From IMG/VR virus record IMGVR_UViG_3300028392_000208, positions 1-31,745 of that record: DNA of 31,745 nt; one strand, given 5' to 3'. The translations under genes and the position numbers were made by a program. Below the pieces are notes generated by a model. That model was given only the letters and a program-made list of their open reading frames with translations. It was not told the origin of the DNA and searched no databases. The stretch comes from a virus. This document shows, in pieces, positions 21,523 through 29,009 of the stretch; position 1 is the stretch's first letter; every line of letters begins with the position of its first letter.

Positions 21523-22239
21523 ATGGCAACTTATCCTGGCTCACTAAAAACTTATACTAATAAAGTAGACGGTGTTGATACAGTTCTAGCCGCTGATATT
21601 AACAGCGTTCAGTCTGAAATTCAAGCTATTGAAGCTGAACTAGGCACCACTCCAAAAACATCAATCATAGGTAACACCGCCGGTACTTATACTACTAACG
21701 GGTCAGGAATCACCACGGTATCCGCGCGACTAACTAACTTAGAAGCAGGCCTAACAGCAAATGCCGCTGATGGTTCTAGAATTGGTTATACGCAAATAGA
21801 CTCTAAAACGCTAACTGCAACGGGCTCTGGTGGCTCAGTCTCATTTACTTCTATTCCAGCAAGCTATCAAAAACTTGTAATTCAAGTTGATTTTACATCC
21901 GTTACTGCCGGAGCTGCATTAACCGCAACTTTAAACGGGTTAACTACATCTACTTACAACTACGGAAGAGTGCAGTATATTACCGGAACTACTACTTATA
22001 CTGCTGGTAGCCCTGATTCATCGTTTGGATTAGGTACAGTCTCTGTTGTTAATAATCAATGTGTTATTGAAATACCGAATTATTCTAGAAGCACTGCTGG
22101 AAAAGTTTTTAGCGCGCTGTTTGGTACTCTTAGCTTAACCGGATTTCAAACAACCGCTACAGCCGTTACTCGTGTAGATGTTATTTTGGCCAGCGCAGGT
22201 AACGCAACAGCTACTGTAACTCTTCTAGGCGTTAAGTAA
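21523..22239 (+). CDS. Tail fibre-like protein with N-terminal virion-anchor segment
   Basis: A 238-residue protein. The N-terminus (TYPGSLKTYTNKVDGVDTVL, then AADINSVQSEIQAIEAELGT) is a conserved start in many environmental phage fibre proteins. It comprises a short YPgslk strand, a ..tvlAaDIN.vq.EI.aiE..LG segment and a coiled-coil helix for trimerisation. The C-terminal half, from about residue 90 (SKTLTATGSGGSVSFTSIPA; YQKLVIQVDFTS; VVNNQCVIEIPNYSRS; VTLLGVK), is a beta sandwich that could bind a glycan. It lies between the J-like and gpI-like genes, so it probably attaches to the baseplate wedge. Start site: AAGGAG, 11 bases upstream. Receptor binding is inferred. Confidence 0.75.
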   Translation: MATYPGSLKTYTNKVDGVDTVLAADINSVQSEIQAIEAELGTTPKTSIIGNTAGTYTTNGSGITTVSARLTNLEAGLTANAADGSRIGYTQIDSKTLTATGSGGSVSFTSIPASYQKLVIQVDFTSVTAGAALTATLNGLTTSTYNYGRVQYITGTTTYTAGSPDSSFGLGTVSVVNNQCVIEIPNYSRSTAGKVFSALFGTLSLTGFQTTATAVTRVDVILASAGNATATVTLLGVK

Positions 22240-22250
22240 TAGGAAAATAA

Positions 22251-24848
22251 ATGACAGTTTATGGGTCTAAACTATATGGGGCGTTTCGGTATGGCGTAGG
22301 TGCTACTACCGATATAAGCGTCTACCCATTTACTACGCAGTCCTTAGATTACGGGACTATTAAGTTATCTTGGGTATATCCAACTACTGCCGCTACTTTT
22401 ACTACATTTATGATTGTAAGGAATCCTTCTGGATTTCCTATTACGCCTGATGGCGGAGATTTAATTTACAAAACAGACCAGTCAACTTTATCCGCAAATA
22501 ACTTACTCGGTACTACAGCGGTATTAACTGATATTGGTTCTTTTTATGACCCTATTACTGGAACAGCTACTAATACGTACACTGCTGTTACGACCGGCAA
22601 TACAGATGACAGTATTTATGTAAACTTAACTTCTGCTAATTCAAGCATTGCTGCGGGTCAATTAGTTACATACACCGCTTCTGGATATTTGACTGGAGCA
22701 AATGCGGGTAGTGGGCTTATTGGTAATACAACAGTAGTTGCTAAAAGTGTTGATGGGCTTACATTAACCCTAAGTAAGGCTGCGTCTATCCCGGATGGAA
22801 CTACTTTAACTTTTTCTTCTACGTTTCTTACTCCGGGAAAATCGTACTACTACTCAGCGTTTGTTTTGACAAACGAGTATTGGCAACGTGTTGGAACTGC
22901 TTTAGGCACGTCTATCAAAGACTACAATACTGCTAATGTCATTTATAATGCTTTGCCTTCAGTTTACGTAAAGTCCTCAACAACTGCTAATAAAAATATT
23001 GACTTATATAACTTATTACGTGTGATCGGTGTTCAGTACGACCTTATTAAAACTAAAGTAGATAACGCTAAAAATAGATACGACGTTGCCAACTTAGATG
23101 GCAAGTTGCTACCTGCCATGATGGACCAAATGGGCTTTACTTATGAAAGCGGATTAGGTATTCAACAAAGCAGAAGGCTGCTAAGTAATGCTGAATACAT
23201 TTATTTAAATAAAGGAACTAGCCAAGGTATCAAACAGTTTGTGACATCTTTTACTGGGTATCCTACTACTGTTAGCTCCTTTAAAAATCTATTTTTAACT
23301 TTAAACTGCTCTTCTTTTGAATCTTCCACGGGTTTTTGGGGGGCAAGCGGAAACGCGCTAACGGTGACTAATACTACCGCTGCTTTAGAAGGCGGTAGCC
23401 CTGCTCCATACTCTGAAACCTCTTCTCCTACGGGATATGCAAATAAACAACTTGGATATCTAAAAGCCACTGTGACGTCAGTAGCGGCAGCGTCGACTTG
23501 GGAAATTTCTTATGGAATGTCTTTAGATGATTTTACTATTTCAACGACCACCAGCAACAACGCTGTAGTTGGATATGGGTATATAACACTCACTACAACT
23601 GCTGAACACGGTTTTTCTACCGGGCAATCCGTGGTTATTCAGGGTATGACTCCGAACTATATAAATGATATTTGGACTGTTATTGCTGTCCCAAACGCTA
23701 AATCATTTACTATTTATAGTTCAGCAGCAGCAACTGCTGGGGCAATATCAGTTGCTCCAGCAAGCTCTACTGGAACTGTTAATTTATACGATCCTAGATT
23801 ATACGGTATACCGGTTACAGCAGGTAGTAGTTATTTACCTTCTATTTATGCTTATACACCAGCTGTGCGTAATATCCGTATAGGAGTCAGATGGTATGAC
23901 ATACGTGGTACACGCCTTACAGCTGCAACAACTTCAAGCGCTGATATAACCGGAGATACTCCAGGAGCATGGAAACGAATAAATGGTACTGGATTTACTG
24001 CCCCATCGGGTGCTGTTTATGCGGTACCTTATGTGCAGGTATTGTCTCCGTCAAATGGTGAGGTGTACTATTTTGACGCGGCTCAATTTGAACTAGCTGC
24101 ATCTTCTCCCTCTACTTACTCGGACGCAAGGCGTGTAGACCTATATCTATCTGCTCCTAGAATTAATCAAGTTATAAATCCTGGATTTGAATTAGCTACA
24201 ACTGGCTGGTCTACCACAGGTACTAGCACTTTTGCTACAGATGCTTCTAATGTTTATCCAACTAGCTCGGTCGGCCTAGGCACAGCAATTAGCACAAAGT
24301 CAGCAAAACTTACTTCTAATAACGCAGCCACTACTTTATCCCCAAGCACTGACATTTCAGTAACTTCCGGTAGTCCTTACTCGTTTAGTGCTTATATTAA
24401 AGGCCCAATTGCTGACACAGTGTCTCTAAATATTACTTGGAAAGCTACTGGTGGCTCAACTATTAGCACTTCAACTTCTTCAGCAACTACGTTAGCTACA
24501 ACATTTTCTAGAGTTTCATTAATTGCTTCGGCCCCAGCAACTGCAGTTACTGCCACTCTAACTTTTACATTTGCAGGAACAAGCGGCGATATTTACTACA
24601 TAGACTCTGTTTTATTTGAGATAGGGTCTTTTGTAAACGCGTATTTTGATGGCAGTACGGGATATAACGAGACTTATGATTTAGTGTGGGAACAAAACGC
24701 AGCTGGTACAGCTGGAACTGCAAGTACTGGTAGAAGCCTTTACTACCCAAATAGATTGTTAACACAGGCTCGATTAAACGCTGTAATAGAGGACTATCTT
24801 CCTATTGGAACAACCTATGCTGTGTTCATAGGTACCACCGCTACTTGA
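22251..24848 (+). CDS. gpI-like baseplate protein fused to carbohydrate-binding-like modules
   Basis: An 865-residue mosaic. Residues 1-110 and about 190-215 form an Fn3-like domain (TIKLSWVYP, MIVRNPSGFPITP, PGKSYYYSAFVLTNEYWQRVG), interrupted by a module A at about 112-189. Residues about 226-340 are tail protein I-like (NVIYNALPSVYVK, NLLRVIGVQYDLIKTKVDNA, AMMDQMGFTYESG, RRLLSNAEYIYLNKGTSQGI), the part that docks on the wedge. From about 352 comes a jelly roll of CBM4/9 type (SSFESSTGFWGASGNALTVT; IRIGVRWYDIRGT; YYFDAAQFELA), split by a module B at about 441-502. A second one follows at about 640-790 (NPGFELATTGWSTTG; YYIDSVLFEIGSF). A short helical end closes the chain. It probably carries the tail to a surface polysaccharide; substrate unknown. 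Confidence 0.8.
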   Translation: MTVYGSKLYGAFRYGVGATTDISVYPFTTQSLDYGTIKLSWVYPTTAATFTTFMIVRNPSGFPITPDGGDLIYKTDQSTLSANNLLGTTAVLTDIGSFYDPITGTATNTYTAVTTGNTDDSIYVNLTSANSSIAAGQLVTYTASGYLTGANAGSGLIGNTTVVAKSVDGLTLTLSKAASIPDGTTLTFSSTFLTPGKSYYYSAFVLTNEYWQRVGTALGTSIKDYNTANVIYNALPSVYVKSSTTANKNIDLYNLLRVIGVQYDLIKTKVDNAKNRYDVANLDGKLLPAMMDQMGFTYESGLGIQQSRRLLSNAEYIYLNKGTSQGIKQFVTSFTGYPTTVSSFKNLFLTLNCSSFESSTGFWGASGNALTVTNTTAALEGGSPAPYSETSSPTGYANKQLGYLKATVTSVAAASTWEISYGMSLDDFTISTTTSNNAVVGYGYITLTTTAEHGFSTGQSVVIQGMTPNYINDIWTVIAVPNAKSFTIYSSAAATAGAISVAPASSTGTVNLYDPRLYGIPVTAGSSYLPSIYAYTPAVRNIRIGVRWYDIRGTRLTAATTSSADITGDTPGAWKRINGTGFTAPSGAVYAVPYVQVLSPSNGEVYYFDAAQFELAASSPSTYSDARRVDLYLSAPRINQVINPGFELATTGWSTTGTSTFATDASNVYPTSSVGLGTAISTKSAKLTSNNAATTLSPSTDISVTSGSPYSFSAYIKGPIADTVSLNITWKATGGSTISTSTSSATTLATTFSRVSLIASAPATAVTATLTFTFAGTSGDIYYIDSVLFEIGSFVNAYFDGSTGYNETYDLVWEQNAAGTAGTASTGRSLYYPNRLLTQARLNAVIEDYLPIGTTYAVFIGTTAT
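22584..22820 (+). repeat. Module A in the gpI-like gene
   Basis: DDSIYVNLTSANSSIAAGQL, then GLIGNTTVVAKSVDGLTLTL and SIPDGTTLTF. It interrupts the Fn3-like domain: the strand before it (FYDPITG) and the one after (PGKSYYYS) belong together. Confidence 0.6.
23572..23760 (+). repeat. Module B in the gpI-like gene
   Basis: TTAEHGFSTGQSVVIQGMTP, then NYINDIWTVIAVPNAKSFTI. It interrupts a jelly-roll (CBM-like) domain, the same insertion habit as in the sheath. Confidence 0.65.
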
Positions 24849-24872
24849 CGCCTTTGAAATTTTGTGTATACT
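24845..24872 (+). promoter_or_regulatory. Strong sigma70-type promoter of the replication operon
   Basis: TTGACG (-35) and TATACT (-10) are separated by 16 bases. The -35 overlaps the stop codon of the last tail gene. Transcription should start near 24879, about 20 bases before the ATG, with AGGAGG (24888-24893) as ribosome site. It is the best promoter in the window and separates late tail from replication genes. Confidence 0.85.
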
Positions 24873-24898
24873 GATACTTCCGTTCATAGGAGGTAAAT

Positions 24899-25522
24899 AT
24901 GAGACGAGTAACCATCGCGGTTATAGGTAACGCAAAAACAACCAGAGCCAACGTAGAGGCTCTAATCAGTGACGTAGTAGATTCAGTTGATGAAGCCACT
25001 ATTGTCAGTGTATTTGACCAAGCCCCATCTGAGGGTATTCTTTGGGCAGAACAATGGGCTGTCGATAAAGGTATACCGGTAATTAAGTATCCGGGTAATG
25101 ATTATGAGACCTTGCTCAAGGACAATCCCGCCGAAGACCTAAAGTTTTTTATGCTTTGGGATGATGAAGATCCGGAATGTCAACTAGCCGCTTCAAGGGC
25201 TCAGGAAGCCCGTATACTGGCTTATGACCTTACAGACGGACTTATACTCATACCGCTCAATTCTGAGCCCATCTCGCGCCCGCAGGAGCCTAAAATACCT
25301 ATAGCAGAAACTGTTACTGTAACTACGCCAGAGCCTGCTGTAACTATTAAGGCTGCCCCTGACGTTGAAGTGGCTGAAGAAGACTACGAAGAAGAACTTG
25401 ATACTGTCGATTATGACAGCGAGTATGACCTAGAGGAAAACCTGGTTGTTCTTGTATCTGAGATGGGTAAGATATTTGCCCGTTCTTTTGCGCAAGAGTT
25501 TAAAAAGATTATCAAGGACTAG
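24899..25522 (+). CDS. Rossmann-like protein of unknown function, first gene of the replication operon
   Basis: A 207-residue protein in three parts. Residues 1-118 look like a Rossmann-type domain (RRVTIAVIGNAKTTRANVEALIS; ATIVSVFDQAPSEGILWAEQWAV; GIPVIKYPG; DLKFFMLWDDEDPE; ILAYDLTDGLILIPL). The strand-G-N and P.SEG...AE.WA..KGIPV pattern recalls SLOG/DUF2493-type nucleotide-binding proteins, but I cannot confirm this. Residues about 120-185 are a Pro/Thr-rich linker and then a very acidic stretch (EEDYEEELDTVDYDSEYDLE). The last 27 residues form an amphipathic helix (LVSEMGKIFARSFAQEFKKI). Promoter and AGGAGG site immediately upstream imply high early expression. Possible roles are nucleotide sensing or a partner of the initiator; none is proven. 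Confidence 0.7.
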   Translation: MRRVTIAVIGNAKTTRANVEALISDVVDSVDEATIVSVFDQAPSEGILWAEQWAVDKGIPVIKYPGNDYETLLKDNPAEDLKFFMLWDDEDPECQLAASRAQEARILAYDLTDGLILIPLNSEPISRPQEPKIPIAETVTVTTPEPAVTIKAAPDVEVAEEDYEEELDTVDYDSEYDLEENLVVLVSEMGKIFARSFAQEFKKIIKD

Positions 25523-25523
25523 C

Positions 25524-26396
25524 ATGTCAGTCGAACTTAGTAGGCAAGCTCAGGATTGCCTGGCTTTTCTATACCTGAATCCAACCGTAACAATAAATCA
25601 CCGTACCCTGATGGAGCACAAAGGCTTAAGCAGACGCAAGAGCCTATCTGTTCTTCAGGAGTTACGAGACGCAAACTGCCTCAAAATGACTAGACTAGTC
25701 GGAGGCGGAACTAAAACTAAAGTGGTAATGTCAGAAGTAACCAAATCGGTACTTTCTGGTTACCGCCATATAGCAGTACAGCTAGTAAGCAGTATTTACA
25801 ATAGCTATACAGCTAGTACTACTAATATAGCTACAAATAAATTCCTCGACGGGGTCGAGGGGAAGGAACAACAAGTGGGTTATGATTTCTTTGAAAAGAC
25901 TTCGTCTCCAGATGACGAGATGCTGGCGGAACGCGCAAAGCACATGGCTCAGCAAAAGGCCGAGTACGCGGCTGTTCGCGAGGTTAAGGCGCAAAAACGC
26001 AAAGACCAGCATCGTTCTAAAATCGATCCAATACACTGGACATGCAAAGACGTGGCCTACGAGTTTGCTGACCACATGGCGGACATCTGGTCCATCAAAC
26101 CTTTCAGTGTCACTCAGTCCCGGTTTGTACAGGCACTCTCGGTATTCCGGAAACAGCACGATACTAACGGTGAGATTGAACTCAGGATTATCGAGCTATT
26201 CTTCATCACACTTAAGCACGATAAGTACACAGACGGAAACCACCTCTGGCGAGCTTTCCTCTACAAAGCTCCCAGTTTGCTAACTCAGGCTCGTGAGAGT
26301 ATTATCACAACAGAGCAAATGGAAACGAATATTATTCGTGACCAAGAAGTAACTAACCGTAAGCTGGCTCTGCTGGACGAGGATGATGATGTATAA
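25524..26396 (+). CDS. Winged-helix replication initiator candidate (lambda O-like position)
   Basis: I start at ATG 25524 (290 residues), right after the previous stop; the frame stays open upstream but there inside the previous gene. Residues 1-75 form a winged helix-turn-helix (RQAQDCLAFLYLNPTVTINH; HKGLSRRKSLSVLQELRDAN; LKMTRLVGGGTKTKVVMSE). Residues about 82-120 are a Ser/Thr/Asn/Tyr linker. A Lys/Glu-rich helix and a second helical domain (CKDVAYEFADHMADIWSIKP; VTQSRFVQALSVFRKQHD; IIELFFITLKHDKY) follow. Its stop overlaps the DnaC-like loader start. A DNA-binding N-domain plus a C-domain next to a loader suggests an origin-binding initiator. A transcription regulator is the alternative. 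The linker's DNA contains repeats described separately. Confidence 0.7.
   Translation: MSVELSRQAQDCLAFLYLNPTVTINHRTLMEHKGLSRRKSLSVLQELRDANCLKMTRLVGGGTKTKVVMSEVTKSVLSGYRHIAVQLVSSIYNSYTASTTNIATNKFLDGVEGKEQQVGYDFFEKTSSPDDEMLAERAKHMAQQKAEYAAVREVKAQKRKDQHRSKIDPIHWTCKDVAYEFADHMADIWSIKPFSVTQSRFVQALSVFRKQHDTNGEIELRIIELFFITLKHDKYTDGNHLWRAFLYKAPSLLTQARESIITTEQMETNIIRDQEVTNRKLALLDEDDDV
25768..25860 (+). repeat. Direct-repeat cluster, AT-rich stretch and hairpin inside the initiator gene (putative origin)
   Basis: TACAGCTAGTA occurs exactly at 25777-25787 and 25808-25818 (31 bases apart). AGCAGTA occurs at 25772 and 25788, ATATAGC at 25768 and 25825, ATAGCTA at 25801 and 25827. An AT-rich run (CTACAAATAAATTC) and a perfect 7-bp hairpin, CCTCGAC/GTCGAGG with loop GGG (25844-25860), follow. 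No T-run follows the hairpin, so it is not a terminator. The repeats overlap the linker coding region of the initiator candidate. Interpretation as an origin is inference. Confidence 0.45.
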
Positions 26397-27075
26397 GCCA
26401 AACGATTTGCCGGCCCGTAGACGGACTTGGGTAAAGATTGCAAGCATTCCACCAGCCAAACTTGGTTGGACCTTGGAGGACTGCACAGCGGTTCCTACGG
26501 AGGTTATGACAGCCGTGACTAAGTGGACTGCTGCCGTTACTGCAGACAAGGTTATTAGAGCCGAGGGTAAAGCAACCTGTGGTCTAGGACTTATGCTTTA
26601 CGGTATGCCTGGACGTGGCAAGACCACTATGGCTAATACGCTATTACAGGAAATCTTACGCAAAGCCGCGCCTGAAACTTTGGGCATGGTACCGGGTAAG
26701 ATTGTTTCACGCCCTGCTTATTTCATTACGTACACCGGATTGCTAGACCTTAAGGGAGCAATCATGGAGGACCACGATAATGAAGATGAGTTGTTATACA
26801 ACGGCATTCTTGGCGAGGCATACGATGATGCTTATAACGTTCGCGTACTAGTCCTAGATGACGTAGGCAAGGAGCACGCTAGTGCATCAGGTTGGCAGAA
26901 GAACATGCTTCACCATGTGCTACGTACCAGATTCAACAACGGTCTTCCTACGATTGTCACAACCAATCTTAAGATTGATGACTGGGAGGCTCACTACGGT
27001 TCCGCTACGCAGTCTTTTGTTCACGAGTCATTTATCTATGTAAACATGGACTCGATTTCGGATTTGAGGAAATGA
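26383..27075 (+). CDS. DnaC/IstB-like AAA+ helicase loader
   Basis: A 230-residue AAA+ ATPase. Walker A is GMPGRGKT at residues 74-81. Walker B is VLVLDDVGKE with the two Asp at 159-160. A sensor-type Asn occurs in TIVTTNLKIDDW, the standard DnaC-family motif. The N-terminus (YKPNDLPARRRTWVKIASIP) may bind helicase or initiator. Three ATGs in a row (26383, 26386, 26389) make the exact start uncertain; a GACGAGG site fits the third best. The gene overlaps the initiator candidate and precedes DnaB-like and DnaG-like genes, so it should load the helicase. IstB-type transposition partners have the same core but no transposase lies nearby. Confidence 0.88.
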   Translation: MMMYKPNDLPARRRTWVKIASIPPAKLGWTLEDCTAVPTEVMTAVTKWTAAVTADKVIRAEGKATCGLGLMLYGMPGRGKTTMANTLLQEILRKAAPETLGMVPGKIVSRPAYFITYTGLLDLKGAIMEDHDNEDELLYNGILGEAYDDAYNVRVLVLDDVGKEHASASGWQKNMLHHVLRTRFNNGLPTIVTTNLKIDDWEAHYGSATQSFVHESFIYVNMDSISDLRK

Positions 27076-27076
27076 C

Positions 27077-27379
27077 ATGGGCTCAAATAGAAGATTGCTT
27101 CAGGTGTTTATAACCCACAGGTCAAACAATCCTGGACCAGGTATCTTTGAAGTAAGCACAGACCCCGATAAAAATTTGGAATGTAATTGCCCAGGCTTTG
27201 CGGTTAAAAATAACTGCAAGCATGTTGCTTTAATCGAAAGCCGAATAGAAGCAAACGAAGGCAAATACCCTTTTGATTTTTCTAGCAAAGTTACCGTGGA
27301 TGAAATTAAATCTGCTATGAAAACTGAAGAAGCTTTCCGCGAGTTCATTATTAAATACGCCAAAGTTGAGGTCTACTGA
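27077..27379 (+). CDS. SWIM zinc-finger protein
   Basis: A 100-residue protein with a clean SWIM motif: C36-x-C38, eight residues, C47-x-H49 (ECNCPGFAVKNNCKHVALIE), after a short strand (FEVSTDPDKNLE). SWIM domains bind zinc and usually DNA or proteins, and occur next to helicases. The rest is a helical end (VTVDEIKSAMKTEEAFREFI). It starts one base after the loader's stop and ends in the overlap TGATG with the next gene. As a stand-alone SWIM protein in a replication operon it may act with the SNF2-type helicase downstream; SWIM and SNF2 domains are often fused in bacteria. This partner link is inference. Confidence 0.8.
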   Translation: MGSNRRLLQVFITHRSNNPGPGIFEVSTDPDKNLECNCPGFAVKNNCKHVALIESRIEANEGKYPFDFSSKVTVDEIKSAMKTEEAFREFIIKYAKVEVY

Positions 27380-27786
27380 TGCAAGGAAATGACATTAGTA
27401 ATTCTTTACCACAACGTGTTATAGTAACGGCTGATGTTATAGTTGATGTTTACGAGGACCAGCAAAAGGTACTAGGATTTATACCAGTTAAAAAAAAGCG
27501 TAAGGAATATAACAGGATGGTACTTAGCCATTTGTACATGACTTCGCTTAAACGAGGTATAACGATGGAGCTAGTTAGTTTTAAGCACTCAGACGATGAG
27601 ATGACTGAGCTAATGCTTCATCTAGATAGTGTCGGAACGAATCCGTTTCGCTACGGCACCTCTTACAAATCGGTCGATATGTTAGTTAAAGAACTACCAT
27701 ACAGGCCAGAAGTTATCGGCGTAATTGATATCCCATCGCGACTACTTAGGTATGGTCGATGGGGGATGGACTTTCCTACACTATGA
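27379..27786 (+). CDS. Conserved-looking phage protein of unknown function
   Basis: A 135-residue protein I cannot name. It opens with strands (LPQRVIVTADVIVDVYEDQQKVLGF, basic VKKKRKEY), then a helix and strand (NRMVLSHLYMTSLKRGITMELVSF). The end is VDMLVKELPYRPEVIGVIDIPSRLLRYGRWGMDF. The last part (P.RP.ViGVIDIP.R..RYG..G.D) looks strongly constrained and has the style of a small alpha/beta enzyme or nucleotide-handling fold. No catalytic motif is assigned. The start overlaps the preceding stop, and its own stop overlaps the DnaB-like start by ATGA, so it is co-translated with the helicase. Confidence 0.65.
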   Translation: MQGNDISNSLPQRVIVTADVIVDVYEDQQKVLGFIPVKKKRKEYNRMVLSHLYMTSLKRGITMELVSFKHSDDEMTELMLHLDSVGTNPFRYGTSYKSVDMLVKELPYRPEVIGVIDIPSRLLRYGRWGMDFPTL

Positions 27787-29009
27787 GTACAGAATCAAAA
27801 CTAATCGGGGCGGCAATCCGCATCCGAGATTTAGCACCACTATTTGAACGCGGAGTATCAGACAATTGGTTCTCTAATGATGACGACAAACGCGTCTGGT
27901 CATTCATGCGTACGCACTTTGCTAAGTATGGCGAAAGCCCTAGCGAAGAAGTAATTGTTGCAAACTTTCCTACCTATCGAATTGCAGAACTAACCGACTC
28001 GATGGATTTTTTACTAGATGACCTAGTAGATAAAAGACGCAAGCTTTCTATCAGCAATACGCTACGCCTAGCTATTGACGCTATTCAAACTGAGAAAGAC
28101 CACGAAGCTGCTCTATTAGTTATGCAGAGCGGGCTTGTAAAGCTTGAAGAAGAGGGCCTGAACAAGACCTCAGATATTAACTTGATTACCACTACAGAGT
28201 CGCGTTGGGAAGACTACTTATTCCGTAAGAACAACCCTGGCCTACTGGGCGTCGCTACTGGGTTTCCTACCATTGACGCCGTTACTAATGGTCTACAGAA
28301 TGGTCAGCTAATTGTAGTAGTCGCTACTCCAAAGACCGGTAAGTCAACCCTTGCTCTGCAGATTGCAAACAATGTTCACAAGCAGGGACTAGCTCCGATG
28401 TTTCAGTCTTTTGAGATGACAAACCGTGAACAGCAAAACCGCTATGACTCTATGCGAGCATTGGTATCCCACAACAGACTTATCTCAGGTACCCTAACTA
28501 AGGATGAGGAAAAGAGATTCCAAACCGCTTTGGAAAGTATGGCAGAAGATGAGTCAGACTTCTGGCTGGTAGATGCCGCTCACGGTATTACCGTGTCAGC
28601 TATTCAGAGTAAGATTCAAACACTAAACCCAGATGTAGTATTCATTGACGGTGTTTACCTGATGATGGATGAGCAGACCGGCGAGTCAAACACGCCACAA
28701 GCTTTGACCGGCATTACTCGTTCGCTAAAGCGTCTAGCTCAGCGTACAAACAAACCAATCGTTATTACTACCCAGGCCCTTAACTGGAAGACTAAAAAGG
28801 GTAAAGTATCCACAGACTCTATTGGTTACTCATCATCATTCCTACAGGATGCTGACGTAGTATTCGGCCTTGAGCGTGAAGATGAAAACGTAGATGATAC
28901 TAGAACGCTAAAGGTTATGGCTGCTCGTAACAGCGGTAACGTAGAAGCCTCTTTGATGTGGGACTGGGCCAGCGGTCTATTCCGTGAGATGACAAGCGAC
29001 GACGTATGA
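27783..29009 (+). CDS. DnaB-like replicative helicase
   Basis: I start at ATG 27783, which overlaps the previous stop (ATGA); an in-frame ATG 24 bases upstream adds eight residues of no homology pattern. The 408-residue product is DnaB-like: an N-terminal helical domain (KLIGAAIRIRDLAPLFERGV), a linker, then RecA core with Walker A VVATPKTGKSTLALQ at about residue 180, Walker B DVVFIDGVYLM at about 284, and the C-terminal SYSSSFLQDADVVFGLERED. The N-domain is shorter than in bacterial DnaB, as in many phages. It unwinds the fork as a hexamer, with the loader upstream and primase downstream. Confidence 0.92.
   Translation: MSTESKLIGAAIRIRDLAPLFERGVSDNWFSNDDDKRVWSFMRTHFAKYGESPSEEVIVANFPTYRIAELTDSMDFLLDDLVDKRRKLSISNTLRLAIDAIQTEKDHEAALLVMQSGLVKLEEEGLNKTSDINLITTTESRWEDYLFRKNNPGLLGVATGFPTIDAVTNGLQNGQLIVVVATPKTGKSTLALQIANNVHKQGLAPMFQSFEMTNREQQNRYDSMRALVSHNRLISGTLTKDEEKRFQTALESMAEDESDFWLVDAAHGITVSAIQSKIQTLNPDVVFIDGVYLMMDEQTGESNTPQALTGITRSLKRLAQRTNKPIVITTQALNWKTKKGKVSTDSIGYSSSFLQDADVVFGLEREDENVDDTRTLKVMAARNSGNVEASLMWDWASGLFREMTSDDV

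Noticed and set aside
25446-25523. Longer N-terminus for the initiator candidate
   Set aside because: It would overlap the acidic end of the upstream gene; the shorter start directly follows its stop.
25844-25860. Hairpin CCTCGAC/GTCGAGG as a terminator
   Set aside because: It lies within a coding gene and has no T-run after it; it is kept as a possible origin element.
25782-26283. Frames on both strands inside the initiator gene
   Set aside because: They have no start signals and the forward frame carries the winged-helix pattern and gene overlaps.
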